Assembly: GCF_013178945.1 (NCBI RefSeq)
Contig: NZ_JABFDM010000006.1
Span: forward strand, 62,001 to 126,000
Direction: 5' to 3'
Origin: Bradyrhizobium aeschynomenes
GTDB lineage: Bacteria > Pseudomonadota > Alphaproteobacteria > Rhizobiales > Xanthobacteraceae
Length of the DNA: 64,000 nucleotides
The notes under the pieces are model-generated. The model was not told the DNA's origin. It searched no databases and saw nothing but the letters and a program-made list of their open reading frames with translations. This document shows, piece after piece, positions 35,159 through 46,061 of this stretch (position 1 is the first letter of the stretch; each line of letters starts with the position of its first letter). A program made the position numbers and the translations under genes.

Positions 35159-36529
35159 TCACCCCACCCCGAGCGCCTTGAGCTTGCGATGCAGAGCCGA
35201 GCGCTCCATGCCGACGAACTCCGCGGTGCGCGAGATGTTGCCGGAGAAGCGGCTGATCTGCGCGATCAGATAATCGCGCTCGAACACCTCGCGGGCCTCG
35301 CGCAGCGGCAGCCCCATGATGTGCTCGCCATTGTTGCTGGTCGGCATCGCCGGCACCATCGAGCCGACGTCGGGCGGCAGCATGTCGGCGGTGATGATCA
35401 CCTCCGGCCCGCCGGCGGCGAGAATCATCACGCGCTCGACGTTGTTGCGGAGCTGGCGGACGTTGCCGGGCCAGACGTGCGACTGCAGCACCGCCATTGC
35501 GTCCTGGCCGATCTGCCGCTTCGGCAGACCGGTCGTGACCGAGATCTGGTCCATGAAATAGTCGATCAGCTCGGGAATGTCCTCGCGCCGCTCCGACAGC
35601 GGCGGCACGCGGATCGGAACCACCGAGAGACGATGATAGAGATCCTCGCGGAAGCGGCCGCTGGCGATCTCCTCCTCCAGGTTCCGCGCCGTCGACGAGA
35701 TGATGCGCACGTCAACGTGCACCTTGGTGGTGCCGCCGGCGCGCTGGAAGGTCTGATCGACCAGCACACGCAGAATCTTGTTCTGCGTCTCCCGCGGCAT
35801 GTCGGCGATCTCGTCCACGAACAAGGTGCCGCCATGCGCCTCTTCGAGCGCGCCGGTCTTGCGCGACTGCTCGCCGTTGGACTGCTCGATGCCGAACAGC
35901 TCCTCTTCCATCCGTTCCGGCGTGATCGCGGCGGCGTTGATGACGACGAACGGTCCTTCGGCGCGCGGCGATTGCGCGTGCAGCGTGCGCGCGGCAAGCT
36001 CCTTGCCGGAGCCGGGAGGACCGACGATCAGGATGCGACTGTTGGCCTTGGCGGCGCGCTCGATGGTCTGGCGCAGCTGATTCATCGACGGCGAGCGGCC
36101 GGTCATCGCGCTTGCGGTCGGCGCCAGCTGCTTGAGCTCGCGTACCTCGCGCTTCAACCGGGAGGTCTCCAGCGCCCGCGTCGCGACCAGGATCAGGCGG
36201 TCCGACTTGAATGGCTTCTCGATGAAGTCGTAGGCGCCACGCTTGATCGCCGCGACCGCGGTCTCGATGTTGCCGTGGCCGGAGATCATCACGACCGGCA
36301 GATCCGGGTGATCCTTCTTGATCTGCTCGAGCAGCTGCAGGCCATCGAGCTTCGAGCCCTGCAGCCAGATGTCGAGAAACACGAGATTCGGCCGGCGGCC
36401 CGCGATCTCGGCGAGCGCCGAATCGCTGTCGCGAGCCGTTCGAGTCGTGAAGCCTTCGTCGTCCAGGATGCCGGCCACCAGCTCCCGGATATCGGCCTCG
36501 TCGTCGACAATCAGAATATCACTCGCCAT
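35159..36529 (-). CDS. ntrX: nitrogen regulation response regulator NtrX
   Basis: A 456-residue response regulator, partner of NtrY. Receiver domain at 1-120 with phospho-acceptor D53 (LVFLDIW), an AAA+ domain with Walker A GPPGSGKE and Walker B TLFVDEI, and a Fis-type helix-turn-helix at the end (SRTAEFVGMERSALHRKLKA). The sigma-54 contact loop GAFTGA is absent: the segment reads ELFGIEQSNGEQSRKTGALE. The ATG is 17 bases after the ntrY stop. Confidence 0.95.
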   Translation of the reverse strand: MASDILIVDDEADIRELVAGILDDEGFTTRTARDSDSALAEIAGRRPNLVFLDIWLQGSKLDGLQLLEQIKKDHPDLPVVMISGHGNIETAVAAIKRGAYDFIEKPFKSDRLILVATRALETSRLKREVRELKQLAPTASAMTGRSPSMNQLRQTIERAAKANSRILIVGPPGSGKELAARTLHAQSPRAEGPFVVINAAAITPERMEEELFGIEQSNGEQSRKTGALEEAHGGTLFVDEIADMPRETQNKILRVLVDQTFQRAGGTTKVHVDVRIISSTARNLEEEIASGRFREDLYHRLSVVPIRVPPLSERREDIPELIDYFMDQISVTTGLPKRQIGQDAMAVLQSHVWPGNVRQLRNNVERVMILAAGGPEVIITADMLPPDVGSMVPAMPTSNNGEHIMGLPLREAREVFERDYLIAQISRFSGNISRTAEFVGMERSALHRKLKALGVG

Positions 36530-36546
36530 GGGTCACGCCTGTCTCG

Positions 36547-38892
36547 TCAGCTGCCGGTTGCGGCTTGGATTTTTGGTTGATCATTGGTCGCTTGAACGGT
36601 GCCCGCGGTTTCCCCGCTGGCCTCGGTCGTCTGCGTATTGCTCGAAGCGGCCGCGAGCTCCTTCGACCCGGGCTGCTGCGCGGCCTGGCCGGACACCGCA
36701 AAGCGCAGCCGCATCCAGGCCCCGCGCTGACCGGAACGGAAGTCGGACGCGTCTTTCAGCTCCAGCTTGCCGCCATGGTCTTCCAGCACACGGCCGACGA
36801 TCGCGAGCCCGAGGCCGGTGCCCTTGGCGCGCGTGGTGACGTACGGCTCGAGCAGCCGCTGCCGTGCCACCTTCGGCAGGCCGATGCCATTGTCGATCAC
36901 GTCGATCAGCACGTCGTCGCCTTCGCGCGAGGCCACGACGTCGATGCGCCCCTTGCCGAGCTCCGCCTCGGGCACCACCTCGATCGCTTCGGTCGCGTTC
37001 TTGATGATGTTGGTCAGCGCCTGCGAGATCAGCCGGCGATCGAACTGCGCGCGCAGCGGGTCCTGCTTGATCTCGGTCTCGATATCGATCTCGGGATGCG
37101 CGACCTTCATCAGGAACACGGCCTGACGCACCGTGTCGGCGACGTCCTCGCCTTCCATCACCGGCTTCGGCATCCGCGCAAAGCGCGAGAACTCGTCGAC
37201 CATTCGCCTGATGTCGTCGACCTGCCGCACGATCGTCTCGGTACATTGCTCAAATACGGCCTTGTCCTCGGTGATGACCTTGCCGAATTTGCGGCGGATT
37301 CGCTCGGCCGAGAGTTGAATAGGCGTCAGCGGATTCTTGATCTCATGCGCGATGCGGCGCGCGACGTCGCCCCAGGCCGAGGTGCGCTGCGCCGACACCA
37401 GTTCGGTGATGTCGTCGAGCGTGATGATGTAGCTGTCGCGTGCCTGGTTGGTCTGCTCGGCGGTGACGCGCACCGAGAGATTGCGCTCATGTCCGTCGCG
37501 CTGGATCGTGATCTGCCCCTGCACCAGGCGCTGCTTGCCCTCGCGCGCGGTCTTCATCATGTCGTCGAGCTCGGGCAGCACGTCCGACAGCGGATGATCG
37601 AGCACCTCCTGCTCGGCATGACCGATCAGCTTCTCGGCGGAGCGGTTGAGGATGCCGACGCTGCCGGACGCATCGACGCCGATGATGCCGGCGGAGGCCG
37701 ACGACAGCACCGCCTCGATGAAGCGCCGCCGGCTGTCGATGAGTTCGCTGGCGCTGACCAGCTCGTCGCGCTGGGTGCGCAGCTCCTGCGTCATCTTGTT
37801 GAAGGTGTGGCCGAGCTGGGCGAGATCGCCTTCGGAGCGATGCTCTGGGACCCGGACGTTGAGATCGCCGGTCGCAACCGTGTGCGCGGCGTTCATCAGC
37901 TGCCGGATCGGCGACACCAACCAGTTGGCGAAGTTCAATCCGATCAGCACCGAGGCCATCAGGATGGTCAGCGCGATCACCGCGAACATCAGGGCGAAGG
38001 CGACCTGGATGCCGAGGCGGCGCGACTCGACCTGGGCGTATTCGGCGACCGAGGTCTCGGTCTGCTTGAGCTGCGCGATCACCCGCGGATCGAGCAGCCG
38101 CGCGACGTAGAGGAAGGTGTCGTTGAAGGCGCGCAGGCGGATCACGGCGGCGACGTAATTGGCGTCGGGGAACACCGCGATCTGCGGCTCGGTCTCGTTG
38201 ACGTTGCTGAGGAAGTCGGCCGGCGGCGTCTGGAAGGTCTGCTGGATGCCGGTCTCGGCGGTCTCCAGGACGTTGCGGTCCTTGTCGATCAGCATCGCGC
38301 CCGGCAGATTGCGCGAGGCGGCGCTGGCGGTGAGCAGCTCGCGGAACGTGCCGCGGTCCTGGTCGTAGAGCGGCCGGGCGTGCGCGATGTCGTTGGCCAT
38401 GCCGAGGATATCGCCGCGGATCAGCTGGGCATGCTCATAGGTGTAGGCGCGGGCCACCGTCAGCGAGTTCTGGATTGCCTCCTTGGCGGGCCCCGAGAAC
38501 AGCCGGTCGAGACCGCGGTCGATGGTGACGTTGGCGACCAGCGACACCAGAACGGCCGGCAGCACCGCGATCACCGAGAACAGGCTGACGATCTGGACAT
38601 GCAGGCGCGCCGCGGCCCGGCCCCGCCGCCGCGCCTGGACCATCTGCCAGACCTCGCGGATGATGATCCCGACCAGGATCAGGATCGTTCCGGCGTCGAT
38701 CAGCAGGAAGGTGCTGACGACCTCGGGCGTCGGCTCGATCGGGCTCAGGCCCACCAGCACGATGAAGGTCAAAAAGGCCGACAGCAGTGCGAGCCCGACC
38801 GCCACCGGCGCCAGCCAGGTGCGCCAGGTCCAGCGCCGGCCATCGGCGGACGAGGAGTCGAAGGGGGTGGCCGAGGCCTCTGCGCTGGTCAT
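36547..38892 (-). CDS. ntrY: nitrogen regulation sensor kinase NtrY
   Basis: A 781-residue membrane histidine kinase. Three membrane helices in the first ~120 residues (APVAVGLALLSAFLTFIVLV; LLIDAGTILILVGIIIREVW; LFSVIAVLPAVLVSLVANVT), a ~180-residue extracytoplasmic sensor, a further helix (ALMFAVIALTILMASVLIGL), a HAMP, a PAS domain (SSASAGIIGVDASGSVGILN), then HisKA with phospho-His in RRIAHEIKNPLTPIQL and a HATPase with NIIKNATEAIE and GTGLGLAIV. Confidence 0.95.
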   Translation of the reverse strand: MTSAEASATPFDSSSADGRRWTWRTWLAPVAVGLALLSAFLTFIVLVGLSPIEPTPEVVSTFLLIDAGTILILVGIIIREVWQMVQARRRGRAAARLHVQIVSLFSVIAVLPAVLVSLVANVTIDRGLDRLFSGPAKEAIQNSLTVARAYTYEHAQLIRGDILGMANDIAHARPLYDQDRGTFRELLTASAASRNLPGAMLIDKDRNVLETAETGIQQTFQTPPADFLSNVNETEPQIAVFPDANYVAAVIRLRAFNDTFLYVARLLDPRVIAQLKQTETSVAEYAQVESRRLGIQVAFALMFAVIALTILMASVLIGLNFANWLVSPIRQLMNAAHTVATGDLNVRVPEHRSEGDLAQLGHTFNKMTQELRTQRDELVSASELIDSRRRFIEAVLSSASAGIIGVDASGSVGILNRSAEKLIGHAEQEVLDHPLSDVLPELDDMMKTAREGKQRLVQGQITIQRDGHERNLSVRVTAEQTNQARDSYIITLDDITELVSAQRTSAWGDVARRIAHEIKNPLTPIQLSAERIRRKFGKVITEDKAVFEQCTETIVRQVDDIRRMVDEFSRFARMPKPVMEGEDVADTVRQAVFLMKVAHPEIDIETEIKQDPLRAQFDRRLISQALTNIIKNATEAIEVVPEAELGKGRIDVVASREGDDVLIDVIDNGIGLPKVARQRLLEPYVTTRAKGTGLGLAIVGRVLEDHGGKLELKDASDFRSGQRGAWMRLRFAVSGQAAQQPGSKELAAASSNTQTTEASGETAGTVQATNDQPKIQAATGS

Positions 38893-39070
38893 TCCGGCAA
38901 TTGGTGTGATGCTGAACGCGGCACGTCCGGGAATCGGACTGATGCATTCCTACCACGCTGTTGCCAAATTGCGACAAATCCGCGGCGCGGGAGGGCGTCG
39001 CGGATTTGTCTACAATATTTCTCATCTGCGGCCGTCCCGGCCGGGCCGGTATGGTATTATTTAACCGTCA

Positions 39071-40513
<1,443 letters not shown>

Positions 40514-40522
40514 AGGTGGTCC

Positions 40523-41698
40523 TCAATTTGATCCCTGAGAGGCATGCAACGGCGTCCCCGAAACGTCATCGCGATTGCTTTGGTCTGGTTGTTTGCTTGC
40601 GCTGTACATCGGCATCAGCACCCGGAAGGTCGTCTTGCGCGGCTGCGACTCGCACTCGATGATCCCGCCATGGTCGCCGATGATCTTGGCGACCAATGCA
40701 AGACCGAGGCCGCTTCCTGTCGGCTTGGTGGTCACGAACGGATCGAACAAATTGGGCATCAGGTCTTCCGGCACGCCGGGGCCGTTGTCCTTGACGCAGA
40801 ACTCCAGCGGCAGCGACACGCGCGACTTCTTGCCGGGTACCGACAGCCGCACGCCCGGGCGGAACGCGGTGGTCAGCTGGATCTCGGCATCCGAACCGAG
40901 GTCGACGACCGCCTCGGCGGCGTTCTTGACCAGGTTCAGGAATACCTGGATCAGCTGATCCTGGTTGGCCAGCACGGGCGGCAGCGACGGGTCGTAGTCC
41001 TCGATGAAGCGGATGTTGCGGGCAAAGCCCGACTGCGCCAGCCGCTTCACGTGGTCGAGCACGGAGTGGATGTTGACCGGCCCGCGCGCCACCGGGCGGT
41101 CGTCGCCGAACACCTCCATGCGGTCGACCAAAGTGACGATGCGGTCGGCCTCGTCGCAGATCAGCCGGGTCAGCATGCGGTCCTCGGACGAGGCCTGCTG
41201 CTCCAGGAGCTGCGCAGCGCCGCGGATGCCCGACAGCGGGTTCTTGATCTCATGCGCTAGCATCGCGGCCAGCGCGATCACCGAGCGCGCGGCGCTGCGG
41301 TGGGTGAGCTGGCGGTCCATCTTGTCGGCGATGGTGCGCTCCTGCAGCATCACCACGATATGGCCCGGCCGCTCCGGCAATGGGGCGACGTGAAGATCGA
41401 CGAGCCGGTCTGCGCCGGTGCGCGGCGTGCCCAGATCGACCTTGTACTCGTTGACCGGCGCGCTGGTCGTCCGCACCTGGTCGATCAGCGCCAGCAAGGG
41501 ACTACCGAATGGCACAAGCTTCTTCAGCGACTGCCGCTGCAGAAACTGCGTCGAGGAATCGAAGAACGATTCCGCCGCCATGTTGGCGTCCATGATCATG
41601 CCGTCCGGGCCGATGACGAGCACCGGATTCGGCAGAGCGTTGAGGATGGCGTCGCCATCCGAGGGAAGGCGCTTGCGCTGTTCTGCGGCTGAGCTCAT
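40523..41698 (-). CDS. ntrB: nitrogen regulation sensor kinase NtrB
   Basis: A 391-residue soluble histidine kinase/phosphatase for NtrC. An N-terminal PAS domain (LNALPNPVLVIGPDGMIMDA), the H-box AAMLAHEIKNPLSGIRGAAQ, the N-box VFLNLVKNAAEAVVD, and a G-box GSGLGLALVAKI. Its ATG overlaps the dusB stop by four bases, so dusB-ntrB-ntrC is one unit. Confidence 0.97.
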   Translation of the reverse strand: MSSAAEQRKRLPSDGDAILNALPNPVLVIGPDGMIMDANMAAESFFDSSTQFLQRQSLKKLVPFGSPLLALIDQVRTTSAPVNEYKVDLGTPRTGADRLVDLHVAPLPERPGHIVVMLQERTIADKMDRQLTHRSAARSVIALAAMLAHEIKNPLSGIRGAAQLLEQQASSEDRMLTRLICDEADRIVTLVDRMEVFGDDRPVARGPVNIHSVLDHVKRLAQSGFARNIRFIEDYDPSLPPVLANQDQLIQVFLNLVKNAAEAVVDLGSDAEIQLTTAFRPGVRLSVPGKKSRVSLPLEFCVKDNGPGVPEDLMPNLFDPFVTTKPTGSGLGLALVAKIIGDHGGIIECESQPRKTTFRVLMPMYSASKQPDQSNRDDVSGTPLHASQGSN

Positions 41699-42729
41699 GC
41701 GGCTGCACTCCAGGCAAAATCGTCGAAGGCGTCACGCAGCGCCCGATGCACCAGGGACGGCTGCTCGGATGTCAGGATACGCTCGCGCCACGCCTTCAGT
41801 TTTTCGGCAGGCGCGTCGGCGTGCCGGGCGGCGACGTCGAGCCCCCAGCCGAGATGCTTGCGGGCGTGGCGCAGGCCGACACGCTCGCCATAGTGGCGGC
41901 AGATCTCGTCATAGAGCGCCGTGAGAAGTGCGAGCTGCTGCGCCAGCTCCGGCGCTCCCTCCTCCGCGCCGCCGTCGAGGCGGCGGCCGATCTGGCCCGG
42001 CAGCCAGGGGGCGCCCTGCGCGCCCCGGCCGATCATCACGGCATCGGCGCCGGAGGCGTCGAGCGCCTCGCGCGCATCCGCGTAGGTGGTGATGTCGCCG
42101 TTGACGACGACCGGCAGGTCGACGGCATCCTTCACCGCGCGCACCGCGCTCCAGTCCGCCTCGCCCTTGTAGAACTGCTGCCGCGTGCGGCCGTGCACGG
42201 TGATCAGCTTTACGCCGGCGGCTTCGGCGCGGCGCGCCAGCTCCGGCGCATTGAGGCTGCGCTCGTCCCAGCCGAGTCGCATCTTCAGGGTGACCGGCAC
42301 GTCGACAGCTTCGACCGTCGCCTCGATCAGGGTCAGCGCATGGTCGAGATCGCGCATCAGCGCCGAGCCGGACTGGCCGCCGGTGACATGCCGCGCCGGG
42401 CAGCCCATGTTGATGTCGATGATGTCGGCGCCGCCATCCTCGGCGACCTTGGCGCCCTCGGCCATCCAGTGCGCCTCGCAGCCGGCGAGTTGCACCACAT
42501 GCGGCCCGATGCCGCTGGCCTCGCAGCGCAACCGGGATATCCACCGCCCGCGCACCAGATCGTCGCTTGCGGTCATCTCGGACACCACCAGCCCGGCACC
42601 GAGCTCGGCCGCGAGTCGGCGAAACGGCGCGTCGGTGATGCCCGACATTGGCGCGAGAATGGCCCGGTTCGCGAGCGAAACGTCGCCTATCTTCAAAGCG
42701 TTGGCGGGTGTATTGGCCGGACCGGTCAC
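41695..42729 (-). CDS. dusB: tRNA-dihydrouridine synthase (NifR3 type)
   Basis: A 344-residue FMN-dependent enzyme that reduces uridines in tRNA D-loops. MSGITDAPFRRLAAELGAGL, then DINMGCPARHVTGGQSGSAL with the catalytic Cys, then TVHGRTRQQFYKGEADW and NGDITTYADAREALD are diagnostic. Start is GTG 42729. In alphaproteobacteria this gene heads the ntrBC operon, as here. Confidence 0.97.
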   Translation of the reverse strand: MTGPANTPANALKIGDVSLANRAILAPMSGITDAPFRRLAAELGAGLVVSEMTASDDLVRGRWISRLRCEASGIGPHVVQLAGCEAHWMAEGAKVAEDGGADIIDINMGCPARHVTGGQSGSALMRDLDHALTLIEATVEAVDVPVTLKMRLGWDERSLNAPELARRAEAAGVKLITVHGRTRQQFYKGEADWSAVRAVKDAVDLPVVVNGDITTYADAREALDASGADAVMIGRGAQGAPWLPGQIGRRLDGGAEEGAPELAQQLALLTALYDEICRHYGERVGLRHARKHLGWGLDVAARHADAPAEKLKAWRERILTSEQPSLVHRALRDAFDDFAWSAAA

Positions 42730-43091
42730 GAACGACTCTTAAAGCTCTTCCGACGCATCATTGCGTCTGCCTGCACTGTTGAGCACAATTCTTGGGCAGT
42801 CAAGCGTCATGCCTACACTTTAGCCAAAACCCCCAGCATTTCAAGTGCAGTGCAGCAAATTATGCTTGTTCGGCAGTCATGGTAAACCCTTGAGCCGCCG
42901 GATTTTTGCATGGCTCGCGGGCGACTTCCGCGAGCCGGTCGTCGGACCCACGATGCGTCCTGCACCTGCGTCGGGATTGCAGCCGCCGCTCATGCAATGT
43001 GTGATCCTGCTCGCTTAACATCCTCTGCAGATGTAAGAAGCCGCGACCATTCACCGCTTCCTCATCTCCTCAGCACCGATACCCTGTTCCC
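42730..43091. promoter_or_regulatory. divergent promoter region between dusB-ntrBC and ispDF
   Basis: About 360 bp that must hold both promoters. It contains a lower-GC stretch (42770-42880) with TGCAGTGCAGCAAATTATGC. I found no good sigma-54 box and no clean NtrC dyad; ATG-like starts inside do not open convincing genes. Confidence 0.4.
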
Positions 43092-44273
43092 ATGACGACT
43101 TCTCAGCGGACTGCAGCCATTCTCGTCGCGGCCGGACGCGGCCTGCGTGCCGGCGCCGGCGGTCCGAAGCAATACCGCACGATCGGCGGCCGCACCGTCA
43201 TCCATCGCGCGCTCGCGGCGTTCGCGGATCATCCCGACGTGGCCGTCGTGCAGCCGGTGGTGAACCCCGATGACATCGACGTCTTCAATGCCGCGGTATC
43301 GGGCCTGCGCCACGAGGCGCCCGCGCATGGCGGCGCGACGCGCCAGGCCTCGGTGCTATCAGGACTCGAAGCGCTGGTGCCGCACAAGCCGGAGATCGTG
43401 CTGATCCACGACGCCGCCCGCCCCTTCGTGACGCCGGCGGTGATCTCGCGCGCGATTCAAGCTGCGAACAAGACCGGCGCCGCGATCCCCGTCGTGCCGG
43501 TCACCGACACGATCAAGGAGGTCGGCGCCGGCGGTGACATCACCGCGACGCCGGAGCGCGCCAAGCTGCGCATTGCGCAGACTCCGCAGACCTTCAAGTT
43601 CGAGGCGATCCTCGAGGCGCATCGCCGCGCCGCGCGCGAGGGCCTCACCGAGTTCACAGATGATGCGGCGATTGCCGAATGGGCGGGATTGACCGTCGCG
43701 ACCTTTGAGGGCGATGTTGCCAACATGAAGCTCACCACACCGGAAGATTTCGTGCGCGAGGAAGCGCGGCTGGCAGCCTCGCTCGGCGACATCAGGACCG
43801 GCACCGGCTACGACGTCCACGCCTTCGGCGAAGGCGACCATGTCTGGCTGTGCGGCCTGCGTGTGCCGCATAGCAAGGGCTTCCTGGCCCACTCCGACGG
43901 CGACGTCGGCCTGCACGCTCTGGTTGATGCAATTTTGGGCGCCCTGGCCGACGGCGACATCGGCTCGCACTTCCCACCCTCCGACATGAAGTGGAAGGGC
44001 GCCTCCTCCGACCAGTTCCTGAAATACGCCATCGAGCGCGTCACCGCCCGCGGCGGCCGCGTCGCCAATCTCGAGGTCACGATGATCTGCGAGCGCCCGA
44101 AGATCGGCCCTCTCCGCGACCAGATGCGCGCCCGCATCGCCGAGATCTCCGGCGTCGACATCTCCCGCATCGCGGTGAAAGCCACCACCAGCGAACGCCT
44201 CGGCTTCACCGGCCGCGAGGAAGGCATTGCAGCGACCGCCAGCGCGACGATCAGGTTGCCGTGGGGTGGGTAG
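43092..44273 (+). CDS. ispDF: bifunctional IspD/IspF
   Basis: A 393-residue fusion of two steps of the MEP isoprenoid pathway. Residues 1-230 are the cytidylyltransferase (VAAGRGLRAGAGGPKQYRTI and VLIHDAARPFVTP); 235-393 are MEcPP synthase (TGYDVHAFGEGDHVWLCG, HSDGDVGLHALVDAILGALA, then DIGSHFPPSD with metal ligands, and KATTSERLGFTGREEGI). Such fusions are common in alphaproteobacteria. ATG start at 43092. Confidence 0.97.
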   Translation: MTTSQRTAAILVAAGRGLRAGAGGPKQYRTIGGRTVIHRALAAFADHPDVAVVQPVVNPDDIDVFNAAVSGLRHEAPAHGGATRQASVLSGLEALVPHKPEIVLIHDAARPFVTPAVISRAIQAANKTGAAIPVVPVTDTIKEVGAGGDITATPERAKLRIAQTPQTFKFEAILEAHRRAAREGLTEFTDDAAIAEWAGLTVATFEGDVANMKLTTPEDFVREEARLAASLGDIRTGTGYDVHAFGEGDHVWLCGLRVPHSKGFLAHSDGDVGLHALVDAILGALADGDIGSHFPPSDMKWKGASSDQFLKYAIERVTARGGRVANLEVTMICERPKIGPLRDQMRARIAEISGVDISRIAVKATTSERLGFTGREEGIAATASATIRLPWGG

Positions 44274-44387
44274 CGAGTGGGACTGGATCGATCTGACTGG
44301 TTGGTGGAGACCTCCGCCACCGACATTGACCTACGAGATCGATCCAATCCGAGTTTGAGTCGAGCTATCACCGCGACAGCGGTGCGC

Positions 44388-44468
44388 CCCCTCGCCCCGT
44401 TCTTACGGGGAGAGGGTTGGGGTGAGGGGCAGCCGCACGGGAAGTGTGTGCGGATAGCCCCTCACCCG
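44388..44468. repeat. partial copy of palindromic repeat family A/B
   Basis: Holds CCCTCGCCCCGTTCTTACGG, GGAGAGGGTTGGGGTGAGGGG and the inner CCCCTCACCC arm, but the outer right arm is missing. It lies between ispDF and pncC and may contain the end of the ispDF transcript. Confidence 0.65.
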
Positions 44469-44546
44469 AGCCCATGGAAGCGTCTCGAATCCATCGGGGC
44501 ACTCTATTTTCGGCGCGGTGTTGTTGAAGTAGCTATCGCTTCGAGG

Positions 44547-45170
44547 ATGAGCGGGGACATGGCGAGCGAACGTCAAATCGGCTCCACCAGCGCGCTGGCC
44601 CGCTCGCTGCTCGACCTCTGCCGGTCGCGCAAGCTGATGATCGCGACCGCCGAGTCCTGCACTGGCGGCCTGGTCGCCGCGGCGCTGACCGAGATCCCCG
44701 GCTCCTCCGACGTCATCGACCGCGGCTTCGTCACCTACTCCAACGAGGCCAAGCGCGCGATGCTCGGCGTCGAGGCCTCGACCCTGCAGACCTTCGGCGC
44801 CGTCTCCAAGGAGACCGCGATCCAGATGGCCGTCGGCGCGCTCGAACGCGCCGACGTCGACCTCGCGGTGGCCATCACCGGCATCGCCGGCCCCGGCGGT
44901 GCCACCCCCGGCAAGCCGGTCGGCCTCGTGCATTTCGCCGTCGCCGCCCGCGACGGCCGCATCACCCACCGCGAACACCGTTTTGGTGCCATCGGCCGCA
45001 GCACGGTGCGGACACGGTCGGTGATCGAGGCGCTGCGGATGCTGATGGAACTGGCAAGGCCGCAGGTGCCGGCGAAGCCGAAGCGCGCGGCGGCGACCCG
45101 GCTGCGTCCACGCGTGGCACGGGCGCCGCGGCTGCATCCGGTGAAGCGGCCGAGACGGCCGCGGACTTAA
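44547..45170 (+). CDS. pncC: nicotinamide-nucleotide amidase (CinA C-terminal domain only)
   Basis: A 207-residue stand-alone CinA C-terminal protein, which deamidates NMN in the pyridine nucleotide salvage cycle. IATAESCTGGLVAAALTEIP and GVEASTLQTFGAVSKETAIQ, then AITGIAGPGGATPGKPVGLV are the family motifs. The MoaB-like N-terminal CinA domain is absent, as is usual in this group. It ends in ~35 residues very rich in Arg, Lys and Pro (RLHPVKRPRRPRT). Start ATG 44547; ATG 44559 is nearly as good. Confidence 0.9.
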   Translation: MSGDMASERQIGSTSALARSLLDLCRSRKLMIATAESCTGGLVAAALTEIPGSSDVIDRGFVTYSNEAKRAMLGVEASTLQTFGAVSKETAIQMAVGALERADVDLAVAITGIAGPGGATPGKPVGLVHFAVAARDGRITHREHRFGAIGRSTVRTRSVIEALRMLMELARPQVPAKPKRAAATRLRPRVARAPRLHPVKRPRRPRT

Positions 45171-45267
45171 CTGGCCACAGGATGCGGGCCGCACGAGTCG
45201 TGAAGCGAAGCCTCAGAGACCGTGCTTGGCCCATATGGCCTTGATCTCGTCTGCCGCCTCAACCTCC

Positions 45268-45425
45268 GTCGTCATCCCCGCGAAAGCGGGGATCCATAGC
45301 CACAGAATCCCGTGTGGCGGCACGTCGGTGGCTCAGATCTCATTCCACCACACCTGCTGCGGCGTATGGATTCCGGGTCGGCGCCTCCACGGCGCTTCGC
45401 GCCGTTCCGGCTTGCCCGGGATGAC
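45268..45425 (+). repeat. ~158-bp intergenic repeat, family D copy 1
   Basis: Begins GTCATCCCCGCGAAAGCGGG and ends GCTTGCCCGGGATGAC, with internal GTGTGGCGGCACG and TATGGATTCCGGGTC and a hairpin CGGCGC-TTCG-CGCCG. The same sequence, inverted and about 80 percent identical by eye, lies at 48899-49053. Open frames in it are by-products of the repeat. Confidence 0.8.
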
Positions 45426-45466
45426 AATTGTGGGTGGGCCGCCACTTCGGTCTCAGCTCGAAGTCC

Positions 45467-45814
45467 TCATGCGCGCCAGAACGGCCGCCGGCACAGCCGC
45501 CGCGCTTCGTCGCGCGTCAGGCCGTAGTCCTCCAGCACCTCGTCGGCGAGCCAGGGCAGCTCCCTGACGAAGCGGCGCCGCTCGCGCCAGCGTGCCCACC
45601 AGAGCCGAAGCAGCGATTTTGACTCGGGCTCAGCGCGGGCGGGGTCGGCAACCACATGCGGCAAGTAGTAGACGTTGCCTCCAGGCTTCGGCGAAGCAGG
45701 ACGTCGCGCGGAGCGATCGCGACCGCGCTCGAAGATCCGCGGCCCATGCGCGACACCACGAAATCCGCGCGTGCCGATGGCGCTGAGGCTCGGATCGTCG
45801 GTCGTGCTCTGCAT
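45467..45814 (-). CDS. DUF1127 domain protein
   Basis: A 115-residue small protein. The C-terminal ~45 residues (RLWWARWRERRRFVRELPWL then DEVLEDYGLTRDEARRLCRR) are a DUF1127 (YjiS-like) helix pair, Arg-rich; related small rhizobial proteins affect RNA and phosphate/stress responses. The N-terminal half is low in order. The ATG has GGGAG upstream. A strong intrinsic terminator lies just 36 bases upstream in its leader. Confidence 0.85.
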   Translation of the reverse strand: MQSTTDDPSLSAIGTRGFRGVAHGPRIFERGRDRSARRPASPKPGGNVYYLPHVVADPARAEPESKSLLRLWWARWRERRRFVRELPWLADEVLEDYGLTRDEARRLCRRPFWRA

Positions 45815-45849
45815 GGCGGACTCCCTTGAAAAGAAGAACCTGCCGGCAA

Positions 45850-45876
45850 CAAAAAAGCCGCCAGGTTCCTGGCGGC
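45850..45876 (-). terminator. strong intrinsic terminator just upstream of the DUF1127 gene
   Basis: On the minus strand GCCGCCAGG-AA-CCTGGCGGC (perfect 9-bp arms, 45857-45876) is followed by TTTTTTG. It ends transcripts coming from 45877-46061 or from the HD-domain gene further up. Its position in front of the DUF1127 start makes either an attenuator or the 3' end of a small RNA possible. Confidence 0.75.
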
Positions 45877-46061
45877 TGTTCGGATCAAAAACTGCAATTC
45901 ATCAGATTGCGCGTGATCCTCCCGCCGCCCGCGAGCTACGGTGCGTCCAACGACCGAAACGATGGGTGGCGACGGTGATCATGGTTGGCTCTATAGCTGA
46001 TCGATCTGAGGTTGTCATCTGCCGGTCCGGCCAAAGATCGGCACCCGCCCTGTCCAATCCG

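Noticed and set aside
42770..42880. Sigma-54 promoter or NtrC-binding dyad ahead of dusB
   Set aside because: No GG-N10-GC box with correct context and no TGCACC-N5-GGTGCA-like dyad was found by eye.
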